Origin: Membranipora membranacea
Lineage: Eukaryota > Bryozoa > Gymnolaemata > Cheilostomatida > Membraniporidae
DNA length: 64,000 nt
NCBI GenBank assembly: GCA_914767715.1
Contig: OU612067.1
Coordinates: forward strand, 20,930,162 to 20,994,161
Direction of reading: 5' to 3'
The notes below the pieces were generated by a model. That model saw only the letters and a list, made by a program, of their open reading frames with translations. It had not been told where the DNA came from and searched no databases. Shown one piece after another: positions 1-11,563 of the stretch (position 1 is the stretch's first letter; every line of letters starts with the position of its first letter). The position numbers were made by a program, and so were the translations under genes.

Positions 1-452
1 TTTTACCCTGCGTTTGGCATGTTTTTTAATGACAAAAGTGGCCCTCGTTAAAAATGTCGCTGACGCCAAACTAAAAGGGGCAGCCCCAAACGGGTTTCAG
101 TTCCAAAGTCAGCATGAAATTCCCCACGGTTTAGAATAGTTAGGAGGAAATCTATTTTTTGAACTGGCCGTAAAAAAAGCAAAGGGTCCCCCCTTTGTTA
201 CTTTTTTAAATTTTAAAGTCGCTCTCATTTCCGTTCTATTTATCGTAGGATCTTCATATTCTGGAATTTGAATGAGGCCAATGAGGCCATCAACTGGTCC
301 GAGTTTGAAAGAGTTCCGTTGGCTATTTAAATTTTTTACCCTGCGTTTGGCATGTTTTTTAATGACAAAAGTGGCCCTCGTTAAAAATGTCGCTAAAAGG
401 GGCAGCCCCAAACGGGTTTCAGTTCCAAAGTCAGCATGAAATTCCCCACGGT

Positions 453-759
453 TTAGAGTAGGTTAGGAGGAAATCTATTTTTTGAACTGGCCGTTACTTT
501 TTTTAATTTTAAAGTCGCTCTCATTTCCGTTCTATTTATCGTAGGATCTACATATTCTGGAATTTGAATGAGGCCAATGAGGCCATCAACTGGTCCGAGT
601 TTGAAAGAATTCCGATGGCTATTTAAATTTTTTACCCTGCGTTTGGCATGTTTTTTAATGACAAAAGTGGCCCTCGTTAAAAATGTCCCTGACGCCAATC
701 TAAAAGGGGCAGCCCCAAACGGGTTTCAGTTCCAAAGTCAGCATGAAATTCCCCACGGT
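453..759 (+). repeat. 27-bp-deleted monomer (307 bp)
   Basis: CTGGCCGT is joined directly to TACTTTT, removing exactly 27 bp that include the A7 tract and the whole CAAAGGG/CCCTTTG inverted repeat. A GT dinucleotide lies at both deletion ends. The monomer follows an 11-bp-deleted monomer (131-452), a pairing kept in every other occurrence. Confidence 0.93.
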
Positions 760-3398
760 TTAGAGTAGGTTAGGAGGAAAACTATTTTTTGAACTGGCCG
801 TAAAAAAAGCAAAGGGTCCCCCCTTTGTTACTTTTTTTAATTTTAAAGTCGCTCTCATTTCCGTTCTATTTATCGTAGGATCTTCATATTCTGGAATATG
901 AATGAGGCCAATGAGGCCATCAACTGGTCCGAGTTTGAAAGAATTCCGATGGCTATTTAAATTTTTTACCCTGCGTTTGGCATGTTTTTTAATGACAAAA
1001 GTGGCCCTCGCTAAAAATGTCGCTGACGCCAAACTAAAAGGGGCAGCCCCAAACGGGTTTCAGTTCAAAAGTCAGCATGAAATTCCCCACGGTTTAGAGT
1101 AGGTTAGGAGGAAATCTATTTTTTGAACTGGCCGTAAAAAAAGCAAAGGGTCCCCCCTTTGTTACTTTTTTTAATTTTAAAGTCGCTCTCATTTCCGTTC
1201 TATTTATCGTAGGATCTTCATATTCTGGAATTTGAATAAGGCCAATGAGGCCATCAACTGGTCTGAGTTTGAAAGAATTCCGTTGGCTATTTAAATTTTT
1301 TACCCTGCGTTTGGCATGTTTTTTAATGACAAAAGTGGCCCTCGTTAAAAATGTCGCTGACGCCAAACTAAAAGGGGCAGCCCCAAACGGGTTTCAGTTC
1401 CAAAGTCAGCATGAAATTCCCCACGGTTTAGAGTAGGTTAGGAGGAAATCTATTTTTTGAACTGGCCGTAAAAAAAGCAAAGGGTCCCCCCTTTGTTACT
1501 TTTTTTAATTTTAAAGTCGCTCTCATTTCCGTTCTATTTATCGTAGGATCTTCATATCCTGGAATTTGAATGAGGCCAATGAGGCCATCAACTGGTCCGA
1601 GTTTGAAAGAATTCCGTTGGCTATTTAAATTTTTTACCCTGCGTTTGGCATGTTTTTTAATGACAAAAGTGGCCCTCGTTAAAAATGTCGCTGACGCCAA
1701 ACTAAAATGGGCAGCCCCAAACGGGTTTCAGTTCCAAAGTCAGCATGAAATTCCCCACGGTTTAGAGTAGGTTAGGAGGAAATCTATTTTTTGAACTGGC
1801 CGTAAAAAAAGCAAAGGGTCCCCCCTTTGTTACTTTTTTTAATTTTAAAGTCGCTCTCATTTCCGTTCTATTTATCGTAGGATCTTCATATTCTGGAATT
1901 TGAATGAGGCCAATGAGGCCATCAACTGGTCGGAGTTTGAAAGAATTCCGATGGCTATTTAAATTTTTTACCCTGCGTTTAGCATGTTTTTTAATGACAA
2001 AAGTGGCCCTCGTTAAAAATGTCGCTGACGCCAAACTAAAAGGGGCAGCCCCAAACGGGTTTCAGTTCCAAAGTCAGCATGAAATTCCCCACGGTTTAAA
2101 GTAGGTTAGGAGGAAATCTATTTTTTGAACTGGCCGTAAAAAAAGCAAAGGTCCCCCCTTTGTTACTTTTTTTAATTTTAAAGTCGCTCTCATTTCCGTT
2201 CTATTTATCGTAGGATCTTCATATTCTGGAATTTGAATGAGGCCATCAACTGGTCCGAGTTTGAAAGAATTCCGATGGCTATTTAAATTTTTTACCCTGC
2301 GTTTGGCATGTCATTAATGACAAAAGTGGCCCTCGTTAAAAATGTCGCTGACGCCAAACTAAAAGGGGCAGCCCCAAACGGGTTTCAGTTCCAAAGTCAG
2401 CATGAAATTCCCCACGGTTTAGAGTAGGTTAGGAGGAAATCTATTTTTTTAACTGGCCGTAAAAAAAGCAAAGGGTCCCCCCTTTGTTACTCTTTTTAAA
2501 TTTAAAGTCGCTCTCATTTCCGTTCTATTTATTGTAGGATCTTCATATTCTGGAATTTGAATGAGGCCAATGAGGCCATCAACTGGTCCGAGTTTGAAAG
2601 AATTCCGATGGCTATTTAAATTTTTTACCCTGCGTTTGGCATGTTTTTTAATGACAAAAGTGGCCCTCGTTAAAAATGTCGCTGACGCCAAACTAAAAGG
2701 GGCAGCCCCAAACGGGTTTCAGTTCCAAAGTCAGCATGAATTTCCCCACGGTTTAGAATAGTTAGGAGGAACTCTATTTTTTGAACTGGCCGTAAAAAAA
2801 GCAAAGGTCTCCCCTTTGTTACTTTTTTTAATTTTAAAGTCGCTCTCATTACCGTTCTATTTATCGTAGGATCTTCATATTCTGGAATTTGAATGAGGCC
2901 ATCAACTGGTCCGAGTTTGAAAGAATTCCGATGGCTATTTAAATTTTTTACCCTGCGTTTGGCATGTTTTTTAATGACAAAAGTGGCCCTCGTTAAAAAT
3001 GTCGCTGACGCCAAACTAAAAGGGGCAGCCCTAAACGGGTTTCAGTTCCAAAGTCAGCATGAAATTCCCCACGGTTTAGAGTAGGTTAGGAGGAAATCTA
3101 TTTTTTGAACTGGCCGTAAAAAAAGCAAAGGGTCCCCCCTTTGTTACTCTTTTTAAATTTATAGTTGCTCTCATTTCCGTTCTATTTATCGTAGGATCTT
3201 CATATTCTGGAATTTGAATGAGGCCGATGAGGCCATCAACTGGTCCGAGTTTGAAAGAATTCCGATGGCTATTTAAATTTTTTACCCTGCGTTTGGCATG
3301 TTTTTTAATGACAAAAGTGGCCCTCGTTAAAAATGTCGCTAAAAGGGTCAGCCCCAAACGGGTTTCAGTTCCAAAGTCAGCATGAAATTCCCCACGGT

Positions 3399-3705
3399 TT
3401 AGAGTAGGTTAGGAGGAAATCTATTTTTTGAACTGGCCGTTACTTTTTTTAATTTTAAAGTCGCTCTCATTTCCGTTCTATTTATCGTAGGATCTACATA
3501 TTCTGGAATTTGAATGAGGCCAATGAGGCCATCAACTGGTCCGAGTTTGAAAGAATTCCGATGGCTATTTAAATTTTTTACCCTGCGTTTGGCATGTTTT
3601 TTAATGACAAAAGTGGCCCTCGTTAAAAATGTCGCTGACGCCAATCTAAAAGGGGCAGCCCCAAACGGATTTCAGTTCCAAAGTCAGCATGAAATTCCCC
3701 ACGGT
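3399..3705 (+). repeat. 27-bp-deleted monomer (307 bp)
   Basis: The deletion junction is identical to that at 453-759, and the preceding monomer (3076-3398) again lacks the 11-bp block. It is the third monomer of the first 953-bp triplet. Confidence 0.93.
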
Positions 3706-4351
3706 TTAGAATAGTTAGGAGGAAATCTATTTTTTGAACTGGCCGTAAAAAAAGCAAAGGTCTCCCCTTTGTTACTTTTTTTAATTTTAAAGTCGCTCTC
3801 ATTACCGTTCTATTTATCGTAGGATCTTCATATTCTGGAATTTGAATTAGGCCATCAACTGGTCCGAGTTTTAAAGAATTCCGATGGCTATTTAAATTTT
3901 TTACCCTGCGTTTGGCATGTTTTTTAATGACAAAAGTGGCCCTCGTTAAAAATGTCGCTGACGCCAAACTAAAAGGGGCAGCCCCAAACGGGTTTCAGTT
4001 CCAAAGTCAGCATGAAATTCCCCACGGTTTAGAGTAGGTTAGGAGGAAATCTATTTTTTGAACTGGCCGTAAAAAAAGCAAAGGGTCCCCCCTTTGTTAC
4101 TCTTTTTAAATTTATAGTCGCTCTCATTTCCGTTCTATTTATCGTAGGATCTTCATATTCTGGAATTTGAATGAGGCCGATGAGGCCATCAACTGGTCCG
4201 AGTTTGAAAGAATTCCGATGGCTATTTAAATTTTTTACCCTGCGTTTGGCATGTTTTTTAATGACAAAAGTGGCCCTCGTTAAAAATGTCGCTAAAAGGG
4301 GCAGCCCCAAACGGGTTTCAGTTCCAAAGTCAGCATGAAATTCCCCACGGT

Positions 4352-4658
4352 TTAGAGTAGGTTAGGAGGAAATCTATTTTTTGAACTGGCCGTTACTTTT
4401 TTTAATTTTAAAGTCGCTCTCATTTCCGTTCTATTTATCGTAGGATCTACATATTCTGGAATTTGAATGAGGCCAATGAGGCCATCAACTGGTCCGAGTT
4501 TGAAAGAATTCCGATGGCTATTTAAATTTTTTACCCTGCGTTTGGCATGTTTTTTAATGACAAAAGTGGCCCTCGTTAAAAATGTCCCTGACGCCAATCT
4601 AAAAGGGGCAGCCCCAAACGGGTTTCAGTTCCAAAGTCAGCATGAAATTCCCCACGGT
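4352..4658 (+). repeat. 27-bp-deleted monomer (307 bp)
   Basis: The deletion junction is the same as at 3399. It is preceded by the 11-bp-deleted monomer 4029-4351 and is the third monomer of the second 953-bp triplet. Its counterpart is absent from HOR copy 2. Confidence 0.93.
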
Positions 4659-7600
4659 TTAGAGTAGGTTAGGAGGAAAACTATTTTTTGAACTGGCCGT
4701 AAAAAAAGCAAAGGGTCCCCCCTTTGTTACTTTTTTTAATTTTAAAGTCGCTCTCATTTCCGTTCTATTTATCGTAGGATCTTCATATTTTGGAATTTGA
4801 ATGAGGCCAATGAGGTTATCAACTGCTCCGAGTTTGAAAGAATCGCGTAGGCTATTTAAATTTTTTACCCTGCGTTTGGCATGTTTTTTAATGACAAAAG
4901 TGGCCCTCGTTAAAAATGTCGCTGACGCCAAACTAAAAGGGGCAGCCCCAAACGGGTTTCAGTTCCAAAGTCAGCATGAAATTCCCAACGGTTTAGAGTA
5001 GGTTAGGAGGAAATCTATTTTTTGAACTGGCCGTAAAAAAAGCAAAGGGTCCCCCCTTTGTTACTTTTTTTAATTTTAAAGTCGCTCTCATTTCCGTTCT
5101 ATTTATCGTAGGATCTTCATATCCTGGAATTTGAATGAGGCCAATGAGGCCATCAACTGGTCCGAGTTTGAAAGAATTCCGTTGGCTATTTAAATTTTTT
5201 ACCCTGCGTTTGGCATGTTTTTTAATGACAAAAGTGGCCCTCGTTAAAAATGTCGCTGACGCCAAACTAAAATGGGCAGCCCCAAACGGGTTTCAGTTCC
5301 AAAGTCAGCATGAAATTCCCCACGGTTTAGAGTAGGTTAGGAGGAAATCTATTTTTTGAACTGGCCGTAAAAAAAGCAAAGGGTCCCCCCTTTGTTACTT
5401 TTTTTAATTTTAAAGTCGCTCTCATTTCCGTTCTATTTATCGTAGGATCTTCATATTCTGGAATTTGAATGAGGCCAATGAGGCCATCAACTGGTCGGAG
5501 TTTGAAAGAATTCCGATGGCTATTTAAATTTTTTACCCTGCGTTTAGCATGTTTTTTAATGACAAAAGTGGCCCTCGTTAAAAATGTCGCTGACGCCAAA
5601 CTAAAAGGGGCAGCCCCAAACGGGTTTCAGTTCCAAAGTCAGCATGAAATTCCCAACGGTTTAGAGTAGGTTAGGAGGAAATCTATTTTTTGATCTGGCC
5701 ATAAAAAAAGCAAAGGGTCCCTCCTTTGTTACTTTTTTTAATTACAAAGTCGCTCACATTTCCGTTCTATTTATCGTAGGATCTTCATATTCTGGAGTTT
5801 GAATGAGGCCAATGAGGCCATCAACTGGTCCGAGTTTGAAAGAATTCCGTTGGCTATTTAAATTTTTTACCCTGCGTTTGGCATGTTTTTTAATGACAAA
5901 AGTGGCCCTCGTTAAAAATGTCGCTGACGCCAACCTAAAAGGGGCAGCCCCAAACGGGTTTCAGTTCCAAAGTCAGCATGAAATTCCCCACGGTTTAGAG
6001 TAGGTTAGGAGGAAATCTATTTTTTGAACTGGCCGTAAAAAAAGCAAAGGGTCCCCCCTTTGTTGCTTTTTTTAATTTTAAAGTCGCTCTCATTTCTGTT
6101 CTATTTATCGTAGGATCTTCATATTCTGGAATTTGAATGAGGCCAATGAGGCCATCAACTGGTCCGAGTTTGAAAGAATTCCGATGGCTATTTAAATTTT
6201 TTACCCTGCGTTTGGCATGTTTTTTAATGACAAAAGTGGCCCCCGCTAAAAATGTCGCTGACGCCAAACTAAAAGGGGCAGCCCCAAACGGGTTTCAGTT
6301 CCAAAGTCAGCATGAAATTCCCCACGGTTTAGAGTAGGTTAGGAGGAAATCTATTTTTTGAACTGGCCGTAAAAAAAGCAAAGGGTCCCCCCTTTGTTAC
6401 TTTTTTTAATTTTAAAGTCGCTCTCATTTCCGTTCTATTTATCGTAGGATCTTCATATCCTGGAATTTGAATGAGGCCAATGAGGCCATCAACTGGTCCG
6501 AGTTTGAAAGAATTCCGTTGGCTATTTAAATTTTTTACCCTGCGTTTGGCATGTTTTTTAATGACAAAAGTGGCCCTCGTTAAAAATGTCGCTGACGCCA
6601 AACTAAAAGGGGCAGCCCCAAACGGGTTTCAGTTCCAAAGTCAGCATGAAATTCGCCACGGTTTAGAGTAGGTTAGGAGGAAATCTATTTTTTGAACTGG
6701 CCGTAAAAAAAGCAAAGGGTCCCCCCTTTGTTACTTTTTTTAATTTTAAAGTCGCTCTCATTTCCGTTCTATTTATCGTAGGATCTTCATATTCTGGAAT
6801 TTGAATGAGGCCAATGAGGCCATCAACTGGTCGGAGTTTGAAAGAATTCCGATGGCTATTTAAATTTTTTACCCTGCGTTTAGCATGTTTTTTAATGACA
6901 AAAGTGGCCCTCGTTAAAAATGTCGCTGACGCCAAACTAAAAGGGGCAGCCCCAAACGGGTTTCAGTTCCAAAGTCAGCATGAAATTCCCCACGGTTTAG
7001 AGTAGGTTAGGAGGAAATCTATTTTTTGAACTGGCCGTAAAAAAAGCAAAGGTACCCCCTTTGTTACTTTTTTTAATTTTAAAGTCGCTCTCATTTCCGT
7101 TCTATTTATCGTAGGATCTTCATATTCTGGAATTTGAATGAGGCCATCAACTGGTCCGAGTTTGAAAGAATTCCGATGGCTATTTAAATTTTTTACCCTG
7201 CGTTTGGCATGTTTTTTAATGACAAAAGTGGCCCTCGTTAAAAATGTCGCTGACGCCAAACTAAAAGGGGCAGCCCCAAACGGGTTTCAGTTCCAAAGTC
7301 AGCATGAAATTCCCCACGATTTAGAGTAGGTTAGGAGGAAATCTATTTTTTGAACTGGCCGTAAAAAAAGCAAAGGGTCCCCCCTTTGTTACTCTTTTTA
7401 AATTTAAAGTCGCTCTCATTTCCGTTCTATTTATCGTAGGATCTTCATATTCTGGAATTTGAATGAGGCCAATGAGGCCATCAACTGGTCCGAGTTTGAA
7501 AGAATTCCGATGGCTATTTAAATTTTTTACCCTGCGTTTGGCATGTTTTTTAATGACAAAAGTGGCCCTCGTTAAAAATGTCGCTGACGCCAAACTAAAA

Positions 7601-7976
7601 GGGGCAGCCCCAAACGGGTTTCAGTTCCAAAGTCAGCATGAAATTCCCCACGGTTTAGAATAGTTAGGAGGAAATCTATTTTTTGAACTGGCCGTAAAAA
7701 AAGCAAAGGGTCCCCCCTTTGTTACTTTTTTAAATTTTAAAGTCGCTCTCATTTCCGTTCTATTTATCGTAGGATCTTCATATTCTGGAATTTGAATGAG
7801 GCCAATGAGGCCATCAACTGGTCCGAGTTTGAAAGAGTTCCGTTGGCTATTTAAATTTTTTACCCTGCGTTTGGCATGTTTTTTAATGACAAAAGTGGCC
7901 CTCGTTAAAAATGTCGCTAAAAGGGGCAGCCCCAAACGGGTTTCAGTTCCAAAGTCAGCATGAAATTCCCCACGGT

Positions 7977-8283
7977 TTAGAGTAGGTTAGGAGGAAATCT
8001 ATTTTTTGAACTGGCCGTTACTTTTTTTAATTTTAAAGTCGCTCTCATTTCCGTTCTATTTATCGTAGGATCTACATATTCTGGAATTTGAATGAGGCCA
8101 ATGAGGCCATCAACTGGTCCGAGTTTGAAAGAATTCCGATGGCTATTTAAATTTTTTACCCTGCGTTTGGCATGTTTTTTAATGACAAAAGTGGCCCTCG
8201 TTAAAAATGTCCCTGACGCCAATCTAAAAGGGGCAGCCCCAAACGGGTTTCAGTTCCAAAGTCAGCATGAAATTCCCCACGGT
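7977..8283 (+). repeat. 27-bp-deleted monomer (307 bp)
   Basis: This is the copy 2 counterpart of 453-759, with the same junction and the same AATGTCCCTGACGCC variant. Confidence 0.93.
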
Positions 8284-8617
8284 TTAGAGTAGGTTAGGAG
8301 GAAAACTATTTTTTGAACTGGCCGTAAAAAAAGCAAAGGGTCCCCCCTTTGTTACTTTTTTTAATTTTAAAGTCGCTCTCATTTCCGTTCTATTTATCGT
8401 AGGATCTTCATATTCTGGAATATGAATGAGGCCAATGAGGCCATCAACTGGTCCGAGTTTGAAAGAATTCCGATGGCTATTTAAATTTTTTACCCTGCGT
8501 TTGGCATGTTTTTTAATGACAAAAGTGGCCCTCGCTAAAAATGTCGCTGACGCCAAACTAAAAGGGGCAGCCCCAAACGGGTTTCAGTTCAAAAGTCAGC
8601 ATGAAATTCCCCACGGT

Positions 8618-8951
8618 TTAGAGTAGGTTAGGAGGAAATCTATTTTTTGAACTGGCCGTAAAAAAAGCAAAGGGTCCCCCCTTTGTTACTTTTTTTAATT
8701 TTAAAGTCGCTCTCATTTCCGTTCTACTTATCGTAGGATCTTCATATTCTGGAATTTGAATGGGGCCAATGAGGCCATCAACTGGTCCGAGTTTGAAAGA
8801 ATTCCGTTGTCTATTTAAATTTTTTACCCTGCGTTTGGCATGTTTTTTAATGACAAAAGTGGCCCTCGTTAAAAATGTCGCTGACGCCAAACTAAAAGGG
8901 GCAGCCCCAAACGGGTTTCAGTTCCAAAGTCAGCATGAAATTCCCCACGGT
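8618..8951 (+). repeat. Extra monomer present only in HOR A copy 2
   Basis: In copy 1 the GGAATATG monomer (760) is followed directly by the GAATAAGG/GGTCTGAG monomer (1094). In copy 2 a further 334-bp monomer lies between their counterparts (8284 and 8952). It has private changes, including TTCTACTTATCG near 8725, GAATGGGG near 8758 and CGTTGTCTATT near 8806. It therefore cannot be a simple fresh copy of either neighbour. Confidence 0.85.
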
Positions 8952-11256
8952 TTAGAGTAGGTTAGGAGGAAATCTATTTTTTGAACTGGCCGTAAAAAAA
9001 GCAAAGGGTCCCCCCTTTGTTACTTTTTTTAATTTTAAAGTCGCTCTCATTTCCGTTCTATTTTTCGTAGGATCTTCATATTCTGGAATTTGAATAAGGC
9101 CAATGAGGCCATCAACTGGTCTGAGTTTGAAAGAATTCCGTTGGCTATTTAAATTTTTTACCCTGCGTTTGGCATGTTTTTTAATGACAAAAGTGGCCCT
9201 CGTTAAAAATGTCGCTGACGCCAAACTAAAAGGGGCAGCCCCAAACGGGTTTCAGTTCCAAAGTCAGCATGAAATTCCCCACGGTTTAGAGTAGGTTAGG
9301 AGGAAATCTATTTTTTGAACTGGCCGTAAAAAAAGCAAAGGGTCCCCCCTTTGTTACTTTTTTTAATTTTAAAGTCGCTCTCATTTCCGTTCTATTTATC
9401 GTAGGATCTTCATATCCTGGAATTTGAATGAGGCCAATGAGGCCATCAACTGGTCCGAGTTTGAAAGAATTCCGTTGGCTATTTAAATTTTTTACCCTGC
9501 GTTTGGCATGTTTTTTAATGACAAAAGTGGCCCTCGTTAAAAATGTCGCTGACGCCAAACTAAAATGGGCAGCCCCAAACGGGTTTCAGTTCCAAAGTCA
9601 GCATGAAATTCCCCACGGTTTAGAGTAGGTTAGGAGGAAATCTATTTTTTGAACTGGCCGTAAAAAAAGCAAAGGGTCCCCCCTTTGTTACTTTTTTTAA
9701 TTTTAAAGTCGCTCTCATTTCCGTTCTATTTATCGTAGGATCTTCATATTCTGGAATTTGAATGAGGCCAATGAGGCCATCAACTGGTCGGAGTTTGACA
9801 GAATTCCGATGGCTATTTAAATTTTTTACCCTGCGTTTAGCATGTTTTTTAATGACAAAAGTGGCCCTCGTTAAAAATGTCGCTGACGCCAAACTAAAAG
9901 GGGCAGCCCCAAACGGGTTTCAGTTCCAAAGTCAGCATGAAATTCCCCACGGTTTAAAGTAGGTTAGGAGGAAATCTATTTTTTGAACTGGCCGTAAAAA
10001 AAGCAAAGGTCCCCCCTTTGTTACTTTTTTTAATTTTAAAGTCGCTCTCATTTCCGTTCTATTTATCGTAGGATCTTCATATTCTGGAATTTGAATGAGG
10101 CCATCAACTGGTCCGAGTTTGAAAGAATTCCGATGGCTATTTAAATTTTTTACCCTGCGTTTGGCATGTCATTAATGACAAAAGTGGCCCTCGTTAAAAA
10201 TGTCGCTGACGCCAAACTAAAAGGGGCAGCCCCAAACGGGTTTCAGTTCCAAAGTCAGCATGAAAGTCCCCACGGTTTAGAGTAGGTTAGGAGGAAATCT
10301 ATTTTTTTAACTGGCCGTAAAAAAAGCAAAGGGTCCCCCCTTTGTTACTCTTTTTAAATTTAAAGTCGCTCTCATTTCCGTTCTATTTATCGTAGGATCT
10401 TCATATTCTGGAATTTGAATGAGGCCAATGAGGCCATCAACTGGTCCGAGTTTGAAAGAATTCCGATGGCTATTTAAATTTTTTACCCTGCGTTTGGCAT
10501 GTTTTTTAATGACAAAAGTGGCCCTCGTTAAAAATGTCGCTGACGCCAAACTAAAAGGGGCAGCCCCAAACGGGTTTCAGTTCCAAAGTCAGCATGAATT
10601 TCCCCACGGTTTAGAATAGTTAGGAGGAACTCTATTTTTTGAACTGGCCGTAAAAAAAGCAAAGGTCTCCCCTTTGTTACTTTTTTTAATTTTAAAGTCG
10701 CTCTCATTACCGTTCTATTTATCGTAGGATCTTCATATTCTGGAATTTGAATGAGGCCATCAACTGGTCCGAGTTTGAAAGAATTCCGATGGCTATTTAA
10801 ATTTTTTACCCTGCGTTTGGCATGTTTTTTAATGACAAAAGTGGCCCTCGTTAAAAATGTCGCTGACGCCAAACTAAAAGGGGCAGCCCTAAACGGGTTT
10901 CAGTTCCAAAGTCAGCATGAAATTCCCCACGGTTTAGAGTAGGTTAGGAGGAAATCTATTTTTTGAACTGGCCGTAAAAAAAGCAAAGGGTCCCCCCTTT
11001 GTTACTCTTTTTAAATTTATAGTTGCTCTCATTTCCGTTCTATTTATCGTAGGATCTTCATATTCTGGAATTTGAATGAGGCCGATGAGGCCATCCACTG
11101 GTCCGAGTTTGAAAGAATTCCGATGGCTATTTAAATTTTTTACCCTGCGTTTGGCATGTTTTTTAATGACAAAAGTGGCCCTCGTTAAAAATGTCGCTAA
11201 AAGGGTCAGCCCCAAACGGGTTTCAGTTCCAAAGTCAGCATGAAATTCCCCACGGT

Positions 11257-11563
11257 TTAGAGTAGGTTAGGAGGAAATCTATTTTTTGAACTGGCCGTTA
11301 CTTTTTTTAATTTTAAAGTCGCTCTCATTTCCGTTCTATTTATCGTAGGATCTACATATTCTGGAATTTGAATGAGGCCAATGAGGCCATCAACTGGTCC
11401 GAGTTTGAAAGAATTCCGATGGCTATTTAAATTTTTTACCCTGCGTTTGGCATGTTTTTTAATGACAAAAGTGGCCCTCGTTAAAAATGTCGCTGACGCC
11501 AATCTAAAAGGGGCAGCCCCAAACGGATTTCAGTTCCAAAGTCAGCATGAAATTCCCCACGGT
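11257..11563 (+). repeat. 27-bp-deleted monomer (307 bp)
   Basis: This is the copy 2 counterpart of 3399-3705, with the same junction and an 11-bp-deleted predecessor at 10934-11256. Confidence 0.93.

Larger units (their letters stand above)
2753..4658 (+). repeat. Nested tandem triplet, 2 x 953 bp, inside HOR A copy 1
   Basis: Monomers 2753-3705 and 3706-4658 are two copies of one three-monomer block. Each has a 9-bp-contracted monomer with GGTCTCC, then an 11-bp-deleted monomer with CTCTTTTTAAATTTATAG, then a 27-bp-deleted monomer. Differences are few, such as GAATTAGGCC near 3844 and TATAGTTGC against TATAGTCGC. In copy 2 of the HOR the same block occupies 10611-12209, but its last monomer has been deleted. 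Confidence 0.88.
131..7654 (+). repeat. Higher-order repeat A, copy 1 (23 monomers, 7,524 bp)
   Basis: Monomers start at 131, 453, 760, 1094, 1428, 1762, 2096, 2419, 2753, 3076, 3399, 3706, 4029, 4352, 4659, 4993, 5327, 5661, 5995, 6329, 6663, 6997 and 7321. Their lengths (322, 307, 334, 323 and so on) form a recognisable barcode because specific monomers carry 9-, 11- or 27-bp deletions. The barcode restarts at 7655 with the same private variants: TAGAATAGTTAGG, then the 27-bp-deleted monomer, then the GGAATATGAATG monomer. That restart defines the period. Nested duplications inside the unit are listed separately. Confidence 0.92.

Noticed and set aside
760-1032. Recurrent minus-strand frame of about 90 codons (MASATFLTRATF...), one per monomer, as a gene family
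   Set aside because: The unit length of 334 bp is not a multiple of three, so frames cannot join across units. Differences include many replacements (KLGPVDG, KLRPVDG, KLAPVDG, KLEPVDG), and frameshifts occur (13234, 18184). I recognise no domain, and the frame lies entirely within satellite sequence. Conservation is that of the DNA repeat itself.
902-1102. Recurrent plus-strand frame of about 66 codons (MRPMRPSTGPSL...), one per monomer
   Set aside because: It overlaps the minus-strand frame, contains the slippage-prone 9-bp doublet as its MRP-MRP start, and is broken by stops in several monomers (for example GAATTCTGA near 25697 and GAAATAATTCC near 42377). There is no sign of selection on the protein.
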